A stretch of DNA of 6,476 bases from Pseudomonadota bacterium (GTDB taxonomy: Bacteria; Desulfobacterota; Desulfovibrionia; Desulfovibrionales; Desulfovibrionaceae), in assembly GCA_023426275.1 (NCBI GenBank), contig JAFABC010000211.1, forward strand, positions 1 through 6,476, in the 5' to 3' direction. Shown in pieces: positions 5,490 to 6,476 of this stretch. The notes beneath the pieces were generated by a model that had not been told where the DNA came from, searched no databases, and worked only from the letters and a program-made list of their open reading frames with translations. Both the position numbers and the translations under genes were made by a program. The stretch's first letter is position 1. Every line of letters starts with the position of its first letter.

Positions 5490-6368
5490 ATGTCCGCCAA
5501 TATTTTGAAACTCGGCATTCCCAAAGGTTCCCTGCAGGACGCCACCATTGCGCTGTTCGAGAAATCCGGCTGGAAAATCCGGATGCATCACCGCAATTAC
5601 TTCCCCGAGATAAACGACCCCGAACTCACCTGCTCCATGTGCCGCGCCCAGGAGATGTCCCGGTACGTCGAATCCGGGACCCTCGACTGCGGTCTGACCG
5701 GCAAGGACTGGATTCTGGAAAACGAGTCCGACGTGGTCGTGGTCTCGGACCTCGTCTACTCCAAGGTGAGCAACCGGCCGGCGCGCTGGGTGCTGGCCGT
5801 GGCCGCCGACGCGCCCTACAAGCGGCCCGAGGATCTGGCCGGCAAGAAGATCGCCACCGAGCTCGTCAACTTTACCAAGCACTATTTCGCCGGCGCGGGC
5901 GTGCCCGTGGAAGTGGAATTTTCCTGGGGCGCGACCGAGGCCAAGGTGGTCGAGGGACTGGCCGACGCCATCGTGGAAGTGACCGAGACCGGCACCACCA
6001 TCAAGGCCCACGGCCTGCGCATCATCTCCGAGCTGCTGCTGACCAACACCCAGCTCATCGCCAACAAGAAGGCCTGGGAGGACCCGTTCAAGCGCCGCAA
6101 GATCGAGATCCTCAACATGCTGCTCCAGGGCGCGCTGTGCGCCGAGGGACTGGTCGGGCTCAAGATGAACGTGCCCGAGGAGAAGATGCCGGAAATCATG
6201 GCCCTGCTCCCCAGCCTGACCTCGCCGACCGTGGCCAACCTCTACAACAAGAACTGGCTGTCCATCGAAATCGTGGTGGGCGAGGGCACCGTGCGCGACC
6301 TCATCCCCAAACTCCACGACCTGGGCGCCGAAGGCATCATCGAATACGCGCTGAACAAGGTTATCTAG
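5490..6368 (+). CDS. hisG: ATP phosphoribosyltransferase, long form
   Basis: HisG joins ATP and PRPP to phosphoribosyl-ATP, the first and feedback-controlled step of histidine synthesis. At 292 residues it is the long, homohexameric form with a C-terminal ACT-like histidine-binding domain (about 215-292, including PSLTSPTVANL at 241-251), so no HisZ partner is needed. The N terminus KLGIPKGSLQD (7-17), GLTGKDW (68-74) and the PRPP loop around ETGTTIKAHGL (166-176) are family-typical; E163 stands where the E. coli loop has Asp. The ATG follows the hisI stop directly (TAAATG), and AAGGAGG (5472-5478), inside the end of hisI, is 11 nt upstream, so translation is likely coupled. A strong terminator 23 nt after the stop ends the hisIG unit. 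Confidence 0.97.
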   Translation: MSANILKLGIPKGSLQDATIALFEKSGWKIRMHHRNYFPEINDPELTCSMCRAQEMSRYVESGTLDCGLTGKDWILENESDVVVVSDLVYSKVSNRPARWVLAVAADAPYKRPEDLAGKKIATELVNFTKHYFAGAGVPVEVEFSWGATEAKVVEGLADAIVEVTETGTTIKAHGLRIISELLLTNTQLIANKKAWEDPFKRRKIEILNMLLQGALCAEGLVGLKMNVPEEKMPEIMALLPSLTSPTVANLYNKNWLSIEIVVGEGTVRDLIPKLHDLGAEGIIEYALNKVI

Positions 6369-6391
6369 CCGATTCGTTGGATACTGTGCGC

Positions 6392-6423
6392 AAAAGGCGC
6401 GGGCGGATGCCCGCGCCTTTTTT
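6392..6423 (+). terminator. Strong intrinsic terminator after hisG
   Basis: GGCGCGGGC (6396-6404) and GCCCGCGCC (6409-6417) form a perfect 9-bp GC stem with a GGAT loop. It is preceded by A4 and followed by T6 (6418-6423), so the stem can be extended by A-T pairs, making it partly bidirectional. Confidence 0.93.
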
Positions 6424-6436
6424 GTGGGAAAGAAGC

Positions 6437-6476
6437 GAAGATGCCTCCGGCGGCCGAGAGGGGCACTGCCCCTCTC
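6437..6476 (-). repeat. Dispersed repeat module, copy 3 (inverted) with terminal palindrome
   Basis: Read on the - strand, 6455-6437 is GGCCGCCGGAGGCATCTTC, identical to 3936-3954, and is followed by a pyrimidine-rich stretch toward the terminator. On the other side 6456-6476 is a perfect palindrome (GAGAGGGGCA, central C, TGCCCCTCTC) that reaches the window edge. The element probably continues beyond the window. Confidence 0.7.

Noticed and set aside
3714..6317. Long open frame on the - strand (867 codons) over rlmN, hisI and hisG
   Set aside because: It is antisense to three conserved genes and runs through the intergenic repeat and the hisI promoter region, with no recognisable domain.

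Overview
This window is a compact, high-GC stretch of bacterial core metabolism with all genes on the + strand. It looks like a GC-rich Desulfovibrionaceae (Desulfovibrio/Solidesulfovibrio-type) chromosome. That placement is an inference from protein style, codon usage and the G/C-tract palindromes in the intergenic DNA; no 16S or other marker is present.

Layout. Positions 1-140 hold the end of a repeat-like module, a weak promoter candidate and the leader of pyrB. Positions 141-3748 look like one operon: pyrB (aspartate carbamoyltransferase), pyrC (type I dihydroorotase, overlapping pyrB by ATGA) and, 42 nt on, a 440-residue protein related to class II tRNA nucleotidyltransferases (CCA-adding/poly(A) polymerase family) with an HD domain. 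In that third protein the nucleotidyltransferase signature positions are systematically altered. Positions 3749-3968 are a 220-nt gap filled almost end to end with inverted repeats and possibly containing a weak terminator. Positions 3969-5021 encode RlmN, the radical-SAM 23S rRNA/tRNA A2-methyltransferase. A 93-nt gap with a good sigma70-like promoter follows, then hisI (5115-5489) and hisG (5490-6368), which abut as TAAATG. A textbook intrinsic terminator lies at 6392-6423. The window ends in a third, inverted copy of the repeat module plus a perfect palindrome.

How the genes work together. PyrB and PyrC catalyse consecutive steps of de novo UMP synthesis (carbamoyl phosphate + aspartate to carbamoyl aspartate to dihydroorotate). 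The overlap and the lack of pyrI fit an ATCase-DHOase complex of the Aquifex kind. HisG and HisI catalyse steps 1 and 3 of histidine synthesis. RlmN modifies rRNA and tRNA and has no obvious link to its neighbours.

The most unusual items are the altered CCA-enzyme homologue in the pyr operon and the repeat module (G/C palindrome, then GGCCGCCGGAGGC-R-TCTTC, then a pyrimidine-rich tract). The module occurs three times in 6.5 kb and one copy forms the leader of rlmN. I saw no mobile element genes, CRISPR, tRNA or rRNA.
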